A DNA stretch of 64,000 bases from Branchiostoma floridae (GCF_000003815.2 NC_049995.1:11034253-11098252), one strand, 5' to 3'. Shown: positions 46,236 through 59,832, counted from the stretch's first letter. A program made the numbers and translations. The notes: generated by a model from the letters alone, not told the origin.

Positions 46236-46537
46236 AAAACCTACCACACGTGTGATGGTGCGGTGTGCGATGGTGCAAATCCTGCCATCTAGAATTGGTG
46301 ATTCTCTACAAATCACCAAGACTTCAGGAAGAATAGTGACATATCAGTCACTTATGGAAATCTGTATCAAACACAACCAACCAAACTAAACCAGTCCCAC
46401 AAAAAGAGCATTGCTAAGTACATATGGGAATGCAATGCAGCACTGTGTATATTGAAAATTGTACAAAACACACACACAGACAGACAAGCCAAAAGCAATA
46501 CTATACACCATGGAATAAAGAAACAAAAAGAACTTAC

Positions 46538-46596
46538 CTATGGGTCTAATGGTTTAGTCCTCAGCTAGCACAGCAACTTCATGCACCACTGAGGAC
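46538..46596 (-). other. Candidate non-coding 5'UTR exon of the sulfatase gene
   Basis: 59 nt bounded by gcttttttcag and atag|gtaagtt, both near consensus. No long frame. It contains a six-codon upstream ORF (ATG 46582-46580 to TAG 46567-46565, M-K-L-L-C). Vertebrate SULF genes have distant non-coding 5' exons, and no other minus-strand gene is seen between here and 31215. The link is inference. Confidence 0.5.
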
Positions 46597-48112
46597 CTGA
46601 AAAAAGCAGAAAATATACAAGTTACTAACAATGTTATCAAATTCATGTAACCTAATGATTTTTTTCATATTACTGGTACAATAACAATAAAGGATATGAA
46701 CATGTTTCCAACATTAACTTGTTGAACAATGTCAATCACATAATTATGGAAAATTATGATATGCCACTGCTAACTGACCTTCAAATTACAATACCAACTT
46801 TTTACTCTACATTTTCAAAATCTCACTGTGGAAGAGCCAAGATCCCCCTTCCACACCATCCCCAGATTGGTTGCTTTGCCCTTACCATTACGCTAAAATA
46901 AAATCCTGGCTAGAACCCTAAATGTAGAGTATTCATGTTTTCATAAGGCTTGAACAAACAAACGGTTGAGAAGTTCAAAAGACGTGTCAGACTAACCAGC
47001 GTATTTACAACACAAAAAGTACAAATCACAGGACACATTCTCAGACTCTTCCTCAAGGCCATGCGCTGCTTCTCCGACAACTTTCCCTTTCAAAGGGGAA
47101 CGGCCAACCAAAACATCCTCCAGACACTGACGCACAAAGGCATTCCTGACTCCGGAACCACCAAAAGAAAACAAAACAAACGACAACAAACAGCGTAAAT
47201 TCCACGTGTCCCTCTGACAGTGTCCTTGGATCCGGCTACACTAGAATATTTAAAGCTGATCCAGACTGTGTAAACTTCAAGGCCTTGGGAGGGGAATTGT
47301 CGCTCGGATGGGTTGCTATGGCGATGGATTTGTTGCTATGGAAATGGACTTGACTTCCTTCGTATTGTTGGATATACCCTTAATTACATACCGCAAGTGA
47401 ATAGAGAAAGTTGTACCACTGCTTCTTTTTAGTTTATACCTATATGTATATTTGAAAATATGGACAAAAATGCTTTTAACTAGATTTTTTTATATATGTT
47501 TCCATGTTCTGTCAAAAAAATGCCTCAACTTAAAAATCAAGTTCCTTTGAAATCGCTCTATACTCCTCTATATGCATACAAATGAAATACAAGACTACAA
47601 TTCCATACACATGTACGCACAAGTAATGTTACATGCAGTTAAGAGGGACCTTGTATTTTAAGTGCACAAAAAGTCATGACCACCATAGCATATCCAGAAT
47701 ACGAGATATCAAAATCAGAGGTTCCATTGCACTACCTTAGAAAGGTGCTAGCAGGCCAAAATCTAATCATTTTAAGTCTCCAAGGTTCAAGACCTATCCA
47801 CATTCCAAATATCAAGACATCAAGACACATTTTCTTTTTCACAGACACACACACAGACACACGCACCTGACAACATAACCTTCTACTAGTTCTAGCCAAA
47901 GGTAAAAATAATCTTCTAGCAGACGATTAAGTAAAGAGGAATGAAATAACGCCACCAATTTCCACAGGAACCCCCATAGACAGTTTACCTTGATGTGTGG
48001 AAGTGTAGTAGACAGAGCAAAGATAAGGAGTTCAACCCTAAATATAAGACTGTCCTTTAAACTTGACACATGCCATCTGGCATTCTTTACAGTACATAGA
48101 TCTACAAATGTA

Positions 48113-48448
48113 CAAGGCTTGAAATCCTTTTTTCTGCATACCTGCTGGTAAATCACATTGAAACATTGAAAATTACCTGCACCAGACAAATTTCACCTGC
48201 ACCACTCTGAATTTAGGAAGTATGGATCATACTAAAATTGTTAAGAAACCATTGCTATATTTTTTTAATACCTAAAAGGTGGTAACACTAACAGTCAATG
48301 CAGGTAATAACAATTCAGATACACCTACATCATAGGACATTTGTATAAAACCCAGTACAGGTTAGGTGCAGGTAGACACCAGAAATACCTGCACAGCTCC
48401 TATTTTACCTGCACTAACCTGCATATGCAGGTGGTATTTCGAGCCCTG
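48113..48448. mobile_element. MITE with ACCTGC-rich interior
   Basis: Inverted ends caaggcttgaaat / atttcgagccctg and many acctgca/tgcaggt motifs inside. Architecture like 37561-37964; no convincing target duplication. Confidence 0.55.
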
Positions 48449-50681
48449 ACATACAACTAACTCACTACAAGTTGGTAGCACAATACATTAGAGATTGGTC
48501 ATCAGTATTGATCCTGAAGAAGGCGACAGTGATCGTTGAAAATTTGATCCATGTATACATTGTACCTTTGAGTTAGAAGAAAGTTGAGCACTGTACTATG
48601 ATAACTACCAAATAGAATACAGCTTCCATGATACATCAACGATATGAAGACAAAACATCAACGATATTGAAGACAAAACATCAGAGCTATTGAAGAGAAA
48701 AGAATGTAAAGCAAAATAATGAAATTTCAATATAATCAATTTAGATGTCAATGATCAAGGGATATGAAACATTGAATTTCATTTCTGAGAACATGAGATT
48801 GGGATTTCACAAAAACATCAAAGACAAATTTGACAAATAGAAAAATATCTAGAATAGGCAACCTGTGAAACTGACAGTTTTAAACATTGTGCTTGGAGAG
48901 TAATTTATGTATCACAGCACCAACCAAGGATAGAGTAACTGTAATAGAATAGAGGGCTTGGGAAAATTCACACAAAACTAGAAGAAATTTCCAGGAAAAA
49001 AAATCACATCCATGTACAAATGACTGTCGAGTATGGCAAAATGATGTACAAATGACTGACAAGTGTGCAAAAATGATCTTTCCAACTTAAGATATCTTAG
49101 TAATACACAGTTACAGGCAATGCTTAGCACTTACACTAGATACAAAGAGAGAGACAAACCAAACCCTCTAGCTGGTACTCCCTACGCACTGCAGCACCAG
49201 ACAAACATGCGGGAGTAACAACTATCTTAAGACCGCCCTCACAAACCTTCTGATCCCTTACCAGCAAGCAAACACCGCGGGATCTTGGCACATTTGTCTC
49301 CAAGTCCGCCCGGCTGGCTTTACAACTTAAACTTTCGCACTGTAGGGAGAGGGAAGCAATCCTCTGGCTGGCTTCCAGAACTCACAGGGAGTCACATGAC
49401 GCCACGCACTGCCACAAGCGATGAGACAAAACGTAAATAAACCCGCCACAATAGACGATACTGACCCGTGACCTCTCGGAAAGTTTCTGTGAAACGTATC
49501 GCACATAGCTATCTGCTCGTTGGGATGCATGATCATGCTAGGACAAAGATAGGGACTGATAAAGCCCACATTGTACCATTGTCTATTGCCATACCTTCAG
49601 TGTTATATTAGCAGAGTGCTATGTATACTGAGGTATACGTCAACAAATAATTGTTATATAATATATTTTACATCATTTGTCACTGTCAAAATATGTAAGT
49701 AACTTTATCAGGGAACAATGTAATCTTTTTCTAAAAGTATCTCTAGAATCAACAACTAACAATTCCATACCTTTAAGTTTGAATAAAGAGACATTTATCT
49801 ATTTTTCAATCACTATTATCCATTTTCCAATACTTTTTTCAAATATACATGCACGGTGCATATCTGCTCATTTTGCAGCTACTTAAAAGTTTATACAATT
49901 TACAGCATTGTCAAATTTTTTTTGGAAACATGACAAAAAGTTATGCGCGCACAAATGCCATTCGCATGCATAATAGAATCAATATGGCCCTATTGAAAAA
50001 ATAGATGTTTTCCTGGGAACGTCTACATATGTACTTTGATGAAGGTGTAAGTGTAGGGGATTTTGTTCATCCTGGCAGTGTATTCCCTGCTCTGGTGAAA
50101 GGGCTATGTTGGGGCAACAAGAGTAGAAAGGGGTTTAGTGACAAACTGGTTTATCATCAAACAGCGGCCACGACAAACGCGGAGAAAACCGATCCTTCCC
50201 AGCGGTGGGTGGGTCATTTTTCGCACATTTCTGAAGGATTTACCGTAAATATCGGCCGCGTAAGATGCATTAGCCAAGATCTCTCCGAGAGAAGGCAGAC
50301 TTTATCGCAGGCGTGGGAAAAAGTTCGGGAGATTTGTGAGGACGTAGTGTGACATTTAGTTTTCTTGCTTAGTGTAAACTAAACGTTCAAGGTTTGTAAA
50401 GAGTTGAGACTTGTACCTACAATGTAGAGTTTGTAAAAACAATCAGGAGGGGATTGATAGTCTGAGAGTCTTAGGAAAAGTGTAGAACAGAGTATACCAG
50501 TATCAAGGAGGCAAAGACTTATACCTACAATGTACAACATCACTCACTCACTCACTATCCATTGTTTGATCCAGAAAGAGTCATGATAGCCTGAGAGTGC
50601 AAGAAAATTGAGTGTAGAGCAGAGTATACCAGTAACATACTGGCAACAACGTGTGTAGTCTTAGCTTCTCATTTTCCTATA

Positions 50682-50889
50682 CTGTAAATGCAGAAATGTT
50701 CGCGGTGGATTAATGTTCGCGGATTTCGCGGTGACCACTTCACCGCGAACTTAAAACCACCGCGAATATTTTTCTATTATGGTATTAGACTTCAGTCTAT
50801 GGTGTTACCGCGAAATTAAATCCACCGCGAAAAGTCCTTTTTCCCGCTACCGCGAAATTAAATCCCCGCGAACTTAAATGCATTTACAG
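50682..50889. mobile_element. TA-flanked MITE, CpG-rich (best copy)
   Basis: Long palindromic ends ctgtaaatgca ... tgcatttacag flanked by TA on both sides. Many ttcgcgg/ccgcgaa motifs are intact. The TA duplication suggests the Tc1/mariner group. Confidence 0.8.
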
Positions 50890-51003
50890 TATTCTGAAAT
50901 GGTTGAGCTTTATGATTATGCAATCAAACAAGCCTGGCCATATTGCAGAATATCAGGCTATCGGAGAAAGCGCAAAAAGCCATGAAAAAACTATTTGCGT
51001 CGG

Positions 51004-51130
51004 AGGCTAAGAGTAGTCCTGTGTTAGTGACCCTACCTCTGGATCTATAGATCTAAGGGCTTGGATTAGTTGGAATAACAGCTGTTGTCGCCTACCCAAC
51101 TTGTACCCTACTGGAAAGGGTTGCATATCG
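51004..51130 (+). mobile_element. tRNA-derived SINE, family 1, degenerate
   Basis: agtagtcctgtgttagtgacc head and ctactggaaagggttgca body motif. Confidence 0.5.
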
Positions 51131-51384
51131 GCTAGAACAACGTTTACCTTTTTCATATCCTTTATACTAAACTATCGACAGAATAAACAAACAAGACTAT
51201 GTATGTTTGATGAGCTTACTTCATTATTTTCTATCTCCTCTACCTTCAACGATAAAAGACTAAACTCTATATGACCTTAGGATGATTTTAGGTCACATGA
51301 CCAAATACTTGTGGTTGGGGAAGCTGGAACCTTAGACACCCTGGGCTGATATGAACCATGACTTATCACAATGACCTTGCCATG

Positions 51385-51570
51385 TAAAACTAAGAACAGT
51401 CTTATCTCTGGCGAGTGTCGTTGTGGCCACCCAACCCAAACCATGGGACACATTACGAAGGACTGTGTATATATTAGGCCCCAACATCTCCAACCAGGAC
51501 CTACTAGAAGCTAACGAGAAGGCCGTGGCCTGGCTGCAGTACTGGCACGGAACGATATGATGACGATGAT
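51385..51570 (+). mobile_element. Non-LTR retrotransposon ORF2 C-terminal fragment
   Basis: Reads CRCGHPTQTMGHITKDC, the C-x-C-G-x-x-x-Q-T-x-x-H-I-x-x-x-C motif seen near the C-terminus of many non-LTR polyproteins. A +1 shift then gives DLLEANEKAVAWLQYWHG. Frame broken. Confidence 0.65.
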
Positions 51571-52263
51571 CTCTAGCCTAACCTTCATACAGCTATAACT
51601 TTTCCTTTGTTGTGGTAATAACTTTTCCAACTTGGGGTGATACACTGATAGCTCTCTCTCTGAAAGTCTGATACAGTGCTGGTCAAAAAGCGAATTGTCA
51701 CTAGGCAAATGTTTTGGAGGTCAACCATATTTCATTGCAGGAAGTCAGGGTGAAACTCCAGAGTAGACTTAGTGTTTTTATTACTTTTTACTACTAAAAA
51801 TTATTTCATCTGGTGGGTAGAACATAGGATATAGGCTAAACATAGTGTCATGAAGCAACACTACAGTCAGAAGTTTGGAGGAAGATATCTGAAAGGCATC
51901 AAAACTTAAGCAAGTGGGACTGAATGTGTAATAGAAAACTCTTATATCCTACTTTCAACTTCCTTCAGCTCCACAAACGTTAACGTTACAATGGTAACAT
52001 GACTTTTCATAACTGACATTAAGTGACAGAGGAAGATTAGGGTACCTTTATGCCAGCCGGTAGGTTAATAATTAATAATATACCTACCAGTATTACCTTC
52101 CCTGAAGTTTTCCTCCTTTAAAACATTACTTCCACAACTGTATCTGTTCTCTTTACTGGGTCACAAGTCACAATATTTACTGTCAAGCAACTTAGGAGTG
52201 GATAACTTAGCAACCTTGATCTCTAAAGAAACCCACAGGTAAAATTTATCCTTTCCTGTCCTG

Positions 52264-52510
52264 AACACAAACACCCTCCCTCGGCCTGTTTTCCAGCAGT
52301 AGTGACAGTGAGGCAGGGTCCCCGCCATGTGCGGCACACGTGCGGAGGTCCCCCGACCACCCCTGCACCATCTGTCACCCCATTGGCTGTCAGGACGGAA
52401 AGGTTCAATGCCAGACTTCTGAAACATCCCTCATGTCCTGGGGTCTGATGTGTGCTCCCTGTCTGAAACCGTCTGAAAACTCTGAACCCTTTTCTCTATG
52501 TCTGGCCTGT
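52264..52510 (+). CDS. Cysteine-rich, VWC-like reading frame (possible lone exon or remnant)
   Basis: After an acceptor-like ctgttttccag the plus strand reads a frame containing SPDHPCTIC, then HPIGC, QDGKVQC, MCAPC and LCLACC. The order C-T-x-C ... C ... G-K-V-Q-C ... C-x-x-C ... C-x-x-C-C resembles a von Willebrand factor C domain. GC and CpG content are higher than around it. No partner exon is recognised and no good donor follows the last cysteines; an earlier donor (aaag|gttcaa) would truncate the domain. It may be part of an unseen gene, a relic, or chance. Confidence 0.3.
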
Positions 52511-53084
52511 TGTCGACAGTCTCTAATTTTAAAGGTGCTCAAAGTAGATCTCTCATTTTAAAGGTGCTCAAAGTAGAATTTTTGTGGCAAGACCACAAAT
52601 ATTCTGGATAACAAAATCTAAATGTAATTCAAATTGAGATGCACATGTTAGCACATTATTTCATTTTTATGACATTTATAAATACTTCAAATAAAATTCA
52701 TATTGTGGTTCCACCTTACTTTTTGGTGGTATCAAATAAATAAATACACCAAACAAAAATGTCTTCCTATTCAGATGTTTCAAACAACAAATTTTTGCAT
52801 TAAACAAGTTTAGCAGTGAAGCTTGTAAAATAATTCAGATGCCATATTTGACAACTTTAAGACAATTGCAACAAAATGTAGGAGAGGTTGGACAAATATC
52901 AAAACTTAAAGGGCATTACCAGTACATTCATAAAACAAAAACAAAAAAGGGTTGGAGGTAACTCCATGTAGTACTTCAAAGCTACCATAAGTGGAAAATA
53001 CCCTGGAAATAAGTCCACAAAGGTCTAGACGTTTTTAATTCAATCCCAACACTTTTCAAGTGACACACTTGTTCTGATTCTGGA

Positions 53085-53185
53085 TCGCTATAACCTTCAT
53101 CATAACATACATTACCAGCTTCACATGGCCATGGCAGCTAGTCATATTACACAGAATGACTCATCATACCCCTGCACAATTCAAA
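53085..53185. mobile_element. Eroded copy of the 22.6-kb retroelement 3'UTR
   Basis: ccagcttcacatggccatggcagctagtcatattacaca... parallels ccagcttcgcaggcacgcggcgcggcagcagctggttatattacacc at 22640-22685 with CpGs lost. Confidence 0.45.
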
Positions 53186-53505
53186 TATAACTGCCATTTC
53201 AAGCTACTGTATCTAATGGAGATACCTCTACCATACTTGTCGGCTCTATTCAGACATCACATACCATCATGTACCAAGTGACAGTCTGCATCACTACTGC
53301 AGTTCGTCATGTCCTGCATGAACTATTGTGGGACAAACAGTTCCGAAGTGTATACTCACTCCAGATGTGCCAGCTTCTGTACAATGTGACTTTGCCAGCT
53401 GCGATGAAAGGCCAAAAATGTTTCAGAACTTGGACTTCTAATCCTTCTGACATTACTCCCAAGGGAGTGAAGTATTGTTTTTGGCTTGTCTTTCTGGCTG
53501 TGTGT

Positions 53506-53720
53506 CTGCATGCATGTCTATGTATGTGCATGTGTGTGTTTGTTTGTGTATGTGTGTGTCCGTGGGTACAGTGTATGTGTCTGTGTCCATGTATCTGAGT
53601 GTGTGTGTGTGTGTGAGAGTATTTGTGTGTCTGTGGGTATGTGTCTGTGTATATGTATCTGTGTGTGTGTGTGTGACTGTCTGTGTGTCTGTGACTCTGT
53701 GTGTATGTGTATGTTTGTAA
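53506..53720. repeat. (TG)n microsatellite cluster
   Basis: TG-rich interrupted tract; the open frames across it are low-complexity V/C or H/T runs and not genes. Confidence 0.95.
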
Positions 53721-55561
53721 ATGTTTTCCTCATTGCAATTTCTGTATGTCCTGCCAGGGGGAGCAGTGCAGTTCTTGTTTGTTCTGCCAGAGGGAGCAGT
53801 GCAATTCCTGTATATTCTACCAGTAAAACTGTTATTATTGACTGATAGCCTTATTGTCTAAATAGTCCAAATAACTTCTAAATCGACTGAAAAAACAATC
53901 TTCATATTACAGTTAACCCTTAGTAATCACCAGTTTTGTTGTGAAACCTACCACCACTCCTCAACAAGGGCTTACAAAGGTTAATCTATCTGTTGAAGTT
54001 AAGCCATGGTGCTGTACTCTGGCCCCACACACCCTAAACAATGTCACTCAAGCCAAATAAACTGTGCCTTGCACGTTAAACCTATTAAAATAAACATTAA
54101 ACAGTGGAAAATAATGAAAACTGACAACAATAAGTAGAGTATACCTGCTAGTACCAACCTACATATACTTCATAACAAATAAGCAAAATTACTTGTTATA
54201 AAGGCTCAATTCTTGCAGGACCTAGCCATGAATCTATTGCCCTTGGCTTATTTCTTTCTTCACAATCAACTTTTCTATCTTGAAGAAAGAGACAAGAAAT
54301 AACCAGACTAGATTGAAACTTACATGTAGTTGATTGAAACAAGATGTCAATATAGCCCCAAGATATTATTGGTTTTGAAAGACTAACAGTCGTAGGATGA
54401 ACATTCACAGACAAATTCCTAGCAAAACAAATCAAACGCATTTACAGCGTACTGTTTCAGAAAAATTGATGCCTCAAATAGGATTTGAAAGTCTGGAAAT
54501 GATCTCTGAATGATTAGAGTATAAACAAGGCCTGACAGCTAACATCTGACTTACAACTGAACTTGATATATGACTTGATCTGGAACATTGCCATATTGAA
54601 TTACTATATGATGGATCCACATTTTTATCCCATGAACAGAACATGTGGCTCTAAATACCTTGCTGTCAATCTAATACCAAAGACATTTGACCATCTATTT
54701 TTCATCAACAAAATACATGTTCATCCTTAAAAGGCGACTTGAAGTTGTTGTTTTTTATCCTCTTACATTTTACTGTGCCTATAGTTCTGCAAATTCATCT
54801 ATTTTTGCTGCGACTTAATTCTTACAGTAGAAGGAGAAAGAAACTTTACACTACATTTTAAGTTTGTGGTTGACACAATTCTGAAGTAGAATGAATACTA
54901 ATCCACTGCAAATGCATATTCCCCATGTCATAAACTTGTGGTGCATTGATCACCAGGAATATATGTAAAAAATATTAAATGCAATCGCTCAAAACGTTCT
55001 TGGGATATTACGCTGAAGCTGCATGCTCTCAGACGCACAAGCGAGCTCAAAGTTATACTAATGTATTACCTCAATTTCCATGTAGGTGACTGGCATTCAA
55101 ATGCCAACTTGCAGAACTGTAACAATAGTACTTGACTCTTGCTGCAGACACACTCCAAAACAAACAACCAAACACACCAACTGACTACAAAACCCCTGTT
55201 TTCTTCGGGATGATAAAACCATAGCAAATGTTTCAAAGTATACAGTAAATGGGGATCGGTTTCCATCCACCCTTGAGATTTCTAAAATGAACTGTCCCTG
55301 GGTTCAGATCTTCAAAAATGGACTGTCCCTGAACAAAGTTGTTTTGTATCTTGACCTATTGGTGAAAACATGATCATCTTTCCAAAGGAATGTGTCCAGC
55401 CCCTGGAAAACAACCTTCCTTATCTTTGAGTGGACTCTACCTGTCAGGAATCATGGACCTTTGTGATAAGGAAGGGGCATGTGAACCAAGTGCGTGGACT
55501 GTCATAACAAACAACTTTCTTAGGCCACACCTAAGAGAAATTTCCTGATTCTCACATTTTT

Positions 55562-55662
55562 ATAGCCTGATTAAATCGTGCTTATAGCGGCCCACCGAAA
55601 ATCGCCGGCCCCCTAAAGGGACCAGTTACAGCCCTGTGCAGTGGAGTTTGCGTTACACAATC
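55562..55662 (+). repeat. Short MITE-like repeat, pair with 59727-59832
   Basis: tagcctgattaaatcgtgct ... ggagtttgcgtta is found in inverted orientation at 59738-59832 (gcaaactcc ... agcatgattcaatcaggct). Confidence 0.55.
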
Positions 55663-55889
55663 TGAGACTAAATTTTTTATAGATATATATGGACAAACAC
55701 AATAAAAACAAAACCTTAGGTTCATGGTCCATGGAGTTAATAAAGTCATGATCTATCGAAGTTTTCCTTTTTTGATGTTAGCTATACTTTTCGTCTGGCC
55801 TAAGTACCTATTCAGTTAGTCTAACCATAATGCTGAGGAGAATTGACCCCTTCAGAAGTTCAGACTGACAACAGTTGTTTTCCAGAGAA

Positions 55890-56085
55890 AGTTCAGTCAA
55901 ATCTGCCCAAGAAGATCACTTGGGAAACAGATAAGATGTGGTCTATGTGGACATGTGGTCATTATAGACAGGATTCCTAATGCTTATGTCAGTGGATAGA
56001 ATAATCTGAGGACCACCAAAAACATGTCACACTGGGCTGTTGGTCCTCATGTAGACGTGGCCACTTGTATGTACATCATACAGTA
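55890..56085. repeat. Copy of the 'gaccacc' MITE family
   Basis: cagtcaaatctgcccaagaag, gtggtcattatagacagg, and gaccaccaaaaacatgtcaca. Confidence 0.5.
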
Positions 56086-57254
56086 GCTTTGAGTGTACTG
56101 TGTACAGTAAGGTGTCTAGATCAATCACAAATCACCCCCCTCCCCATAAAGAATACTGGTCTGCCCAATTTTCCAGGGATTAGACCAGTAATGGACTCCT
56201 AAGACACTGAGATTGGTCAGACACTCTCTACTGAGGAGGAAAATTGCTTCCATCCCCACTGTTCCTTCATGTGTGGGACGAGACATTATGTAAGATAGTG
56301 TGCACTCAACAACAGCTGTATGCTCTCTTTCAGAAATGGAACACCAATGCTAGAGTATGTCTTGGTCACAAGCCTTATAATAAGTGCATTGTTCATCTAT
56401 TTTGTTTCTTCATAAACATTGTGAGTCAAATATTGCAGAATAAAATAAACTACTGAAAGTTTTCCAAATCTTTTAAACAAGTTTGTTCCAAGAAGTTGAT
56501 TGGATACCAAGACAAACTTTGGACCAATCACAGCACAGGTTGACTTTTCAAAATTGAAATCTTATACCACTGTGCTAGGAGAAGGTTATCCTGAATTCCA
56601 TTGACACGTTTATTAGATACATTGTATGGTTAACAGAAAACTTGCTATAAGTTGTTACTTGACATCAGGGAAGGCATTACATATGTCACTGTACTGTAGG
56701 AGTAAGTCAACATTATCAGCTATGCCTATGGCAAGCAATGCTGGCAACATTGGACCTGTACTGCATGGAGGGCCAATATTGCAAGGATGTTAGTTTGAAG
56801 GCCCATCTGCTTCCTGCCCTCCTGGCAGGCTATTTGCTGACTGTCTGGCAATACGTCATGTTGAAAGCTTCTCTAGCATGATCTAAAGCTCCCTTTGTAT
56901 TTGTTTTCATGGCAGTGATATATTTCTGATCTCTATACTCATGTGTGTACTTGATGCATTATGTTAGCATTACGTCGTGCCAACAATGTTTGGCAACTGT
57001 CAGAAATATTTTCATAGTTACAGGCGACTCAGCTAGGATCAAAACCAATGTTGCACCACCAGATCTGGGCCCGACATAAAAATGTAGACTATAGTATAGA
57101 ATTAACTCGCAATGCTCAAAATTATGGCCTTCGACCTGTGGCATGTACATGGGCAACCTAGCTTTTGGTTGAGTTTGCCCTCTTGACAACCTGGCTACAA
57201 AACGTACTTCAAACAATATGTTTAGATGGGCAGCAACACCATTTTTTAAAAATA

Positions 57255-57449
57255 CTGTAAATGCAGAAATATTTGCGGTGGTTTTATGTTCGCGGTTTTT
57301 GCGAGGTCTCTTTGTCATGAACAGAAAACCACCGCAAACATTTTTCCATTACATTATGTAACTACAATTATCGTAGTATCACGAACTCAAAACCACCATG
57401 AACACTTTTCTCTCAAAATTCAATCCCCGCAAAATTAATGTATTTACAG
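57255..57449. mobile_element. TA-flanked MITE copy, decayed
   Basis: ctgtaaatgca / tatttacag ends. Interior tttgcggtgg and ccaccgcaaac with several CpGs changed to TG/CA. Confidence 0.75.
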
Positions 57450-58683
57450 TTGTGCCCTTCACTGAGCTAATGTTGGGGTTGGCAGCTGTCAGTTTACAAT
57501 CATTCACCCCAACATCTGCTTGGAGACTAGAGCCCATGGGAAACCAAGCAACACAACAGCACATGACATCATCTATCGTTTTCCCAACCGTAATCTTAAG
57601 TGTTTGATTTACGAGGTGTGAGGAACGCCACTTAACACCACTTGGCAGATCAGAGAGCACCGTTTACAGCATGTAATCAACCACCAATAAACAGGCACTG
57701 TTTTATAGACTTGCTGGACAGGTCAACTCTGCTTGATAATATTGTCTACTCTACCGTTTCTTGACTACACTGTTCAGGCATTTCTAATCTAATAGCCAAA
57801 AGTGCACAACTCTGCACTTTTCACTAGTCTAATATATCATAGGCAAATTTTTCATTGAACTGTAGATTTTGAAATTTCTTGGCGACCTTTCAGAGGGAAT
57901 CAACAACAAACAGATGTACATGGCCTCTCCCGGTACATTGAGAGTATACACACAGAATCGAAGTATGTACTCTCCTAGAAACACTTCCAGCAACTCTCAA
58001 GCACAATACCAAGAGAGACAATTGACTCCATACTGTACCATGTGTTACCCAGCACCAAGAGACTACGTCTAGTGTAATAATAGACATAAAACAAGGACAA
58101 CATTCTTCTTACGTTTATGAAGGTTAGACATCCAGGTAGACAATATGAAAATACAATTCAATCTGGGTAAAAAGATTATTTCCAGACATTTCGACAATCA
58201 CTCTTCTTCTTCTTCTTCTTCTTAGTAAATACTGAAGCAAAGGTAAAATTGTGTTCCTTTCCTAGCATGGCCTAGTCGGTTACAGAGTCTAATCAACACA
58301 GTGACCTCTTGACCTCTATTAAATCATTCCACTTCAACTGCTGACACAGACAAAATCGCAGGGCTCGTAAAAACAAATCAGTGAGGGAAGCTATCAGGCT
58401 AAGGAACTGCAAAACAGACAGGAACTGAGTAACTCAGTAACTGAGTAAGGGAAGCAATCATAAAGCTATGAAACTGCATAACAGAAGCTATAGATCTGTA
58501 TCACTGATACCAGTACACTATAAATGTTTTCAAAAGACAAGACAAACAGGAAGTCTTCCTATGGGGCTTCCAGGAATGATACATAGAAGAAAGCGGAACC
58601 ACAACAGAAGTACAGTTAACGTATACACCCAGGGTTCAATTTCAGCAAGGAGGTTGATTTCAGCAACTGCATATTGCATACAA

Positions 58684-58850
58684 TACAGTCCAAACTGCCC
58701 AAGAAGACCACTCAGGGGACCGATTCCGTCTGTGTGGACAGGTGGTCATTATAGACAGGATTCTTTATGTGTCAAAGGGAAAAGATACCTAAGCATCCAC
58801 CAAAAAGTAGTCACATTGGCCAGGTGGTCATTTGTACAGGTTTATCTCTA
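58684..58850. repeat. Copy of the 'gaccacc' MITE family
   Basis: acagtccaaactgcccaagaa, ggtggtcattatagacagg, ccaccaaaaagtagtcaca. Confidence 0.5.
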
Positions 58851-59737
58851 ACATTATAAAGCCCACAATCACAATTATGGCTGACCAAATCCTCAGAGAA
58901 CATGACGTCAGTTCGCAGGTGCTCGATTGTCATAACCAGAAGCCGCTTTGATGAAAAGATTACCAACATCGTCAAACCTAATCCTTAAACACACCACAAA
59001 CCAATACCTCTAACAGCTAAACAGCTACTAGACAAACACTCTCGGAATATTATGCCGCTGGAAATAGCTCCTTCAACACTCTAAACCCTTAGCTGGAGTG
59101 TAATAAGCTGTAATACATAACAATACAGATGCCTTTTTACCAATGAGCCTTTTCATGGCCTCTCAGGTAGGAATGTAAACTATGCTCAACGCCCAATCGG
59201 CAAATAGACATTGCGCCACTTGACGGCAGAAATATGGCCTCAAAGTCAAAGTGCGGCGGCGCAGTTATCGTTAAGTCGTAGATTCATCTTCGAGTTTCAA
59301 TTGAAATTGGGATGTGAAAAGCATTTTTTAGCGGATTTGTCTTTCTCCTTTTTGTTCTGCATCCCCTTTTAAAGTAGAGCAGCTTGAAAAATATTCCTTG
59401 GCGCCGAGATTAATTGCAAAAGCTTTGAAGTTCATAATCTGATTAGTCCAATTCTTTCTTCTGTTACACCTGGTAATAAAGAAAGCCGTTAAGTATGGAG
59501 ATGCCTCACTCACACCCATTATTCAGTTTATCGTCTTTGTTCCCCGTCCCCTCCTTAATACTAAGGAACGGCAGTTACTAAATCTTAAAATTTTCAGCGT
59601 TTTTCTAAATGCAGTGACTTCTCGCAAATTCTGTAACACTGTAAACGTTTATTTCTAACATACTACTGTACTGTACTTTAAACAAGTTGACCAAAACTTG
59701 TGTGGGTGAATTGGTCTGATTAGCCATAGCCCTTGTC

Positions 59738-59832
59738 TGCATAACGCAAACTCCGCTGTTTGAGTCTATAACTTGCTCCTCCCCACTAAAGGGGCAGTCG
59801 TGCCACTATAAGCATGATTCAATCAGGCTACC
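59738..59832 (-). repeat. Short MITE-like repeat, inverted relative of 55562-55662
   Basis: gcaaactccgctgt ... cccctaaaggg-like core ... caatcaggcta. Confidence 0.5.

Larger units (their letters stand above)
31216..46537. other. Upstream non-coding region (probable SULF 5' intron)
   Basis: No coding exon recognised. It contains the G-rich and 123-bp minisatellites, three hAT-type elements, one TA-MITE and a remnant, a SINE, and CA repeats. Confidence 0.5.

Noticed and set aside
50005-50352. 115-codon open frame on plus strand with moderate GC
   Set aside because: No recognised motif and no partner exon; could be tested by protein search, not callable by eye.
53475-53845. Cysteine/valine-rich frames of 80-120 codons
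   Set aside because: Translation of a TG microsatellite.
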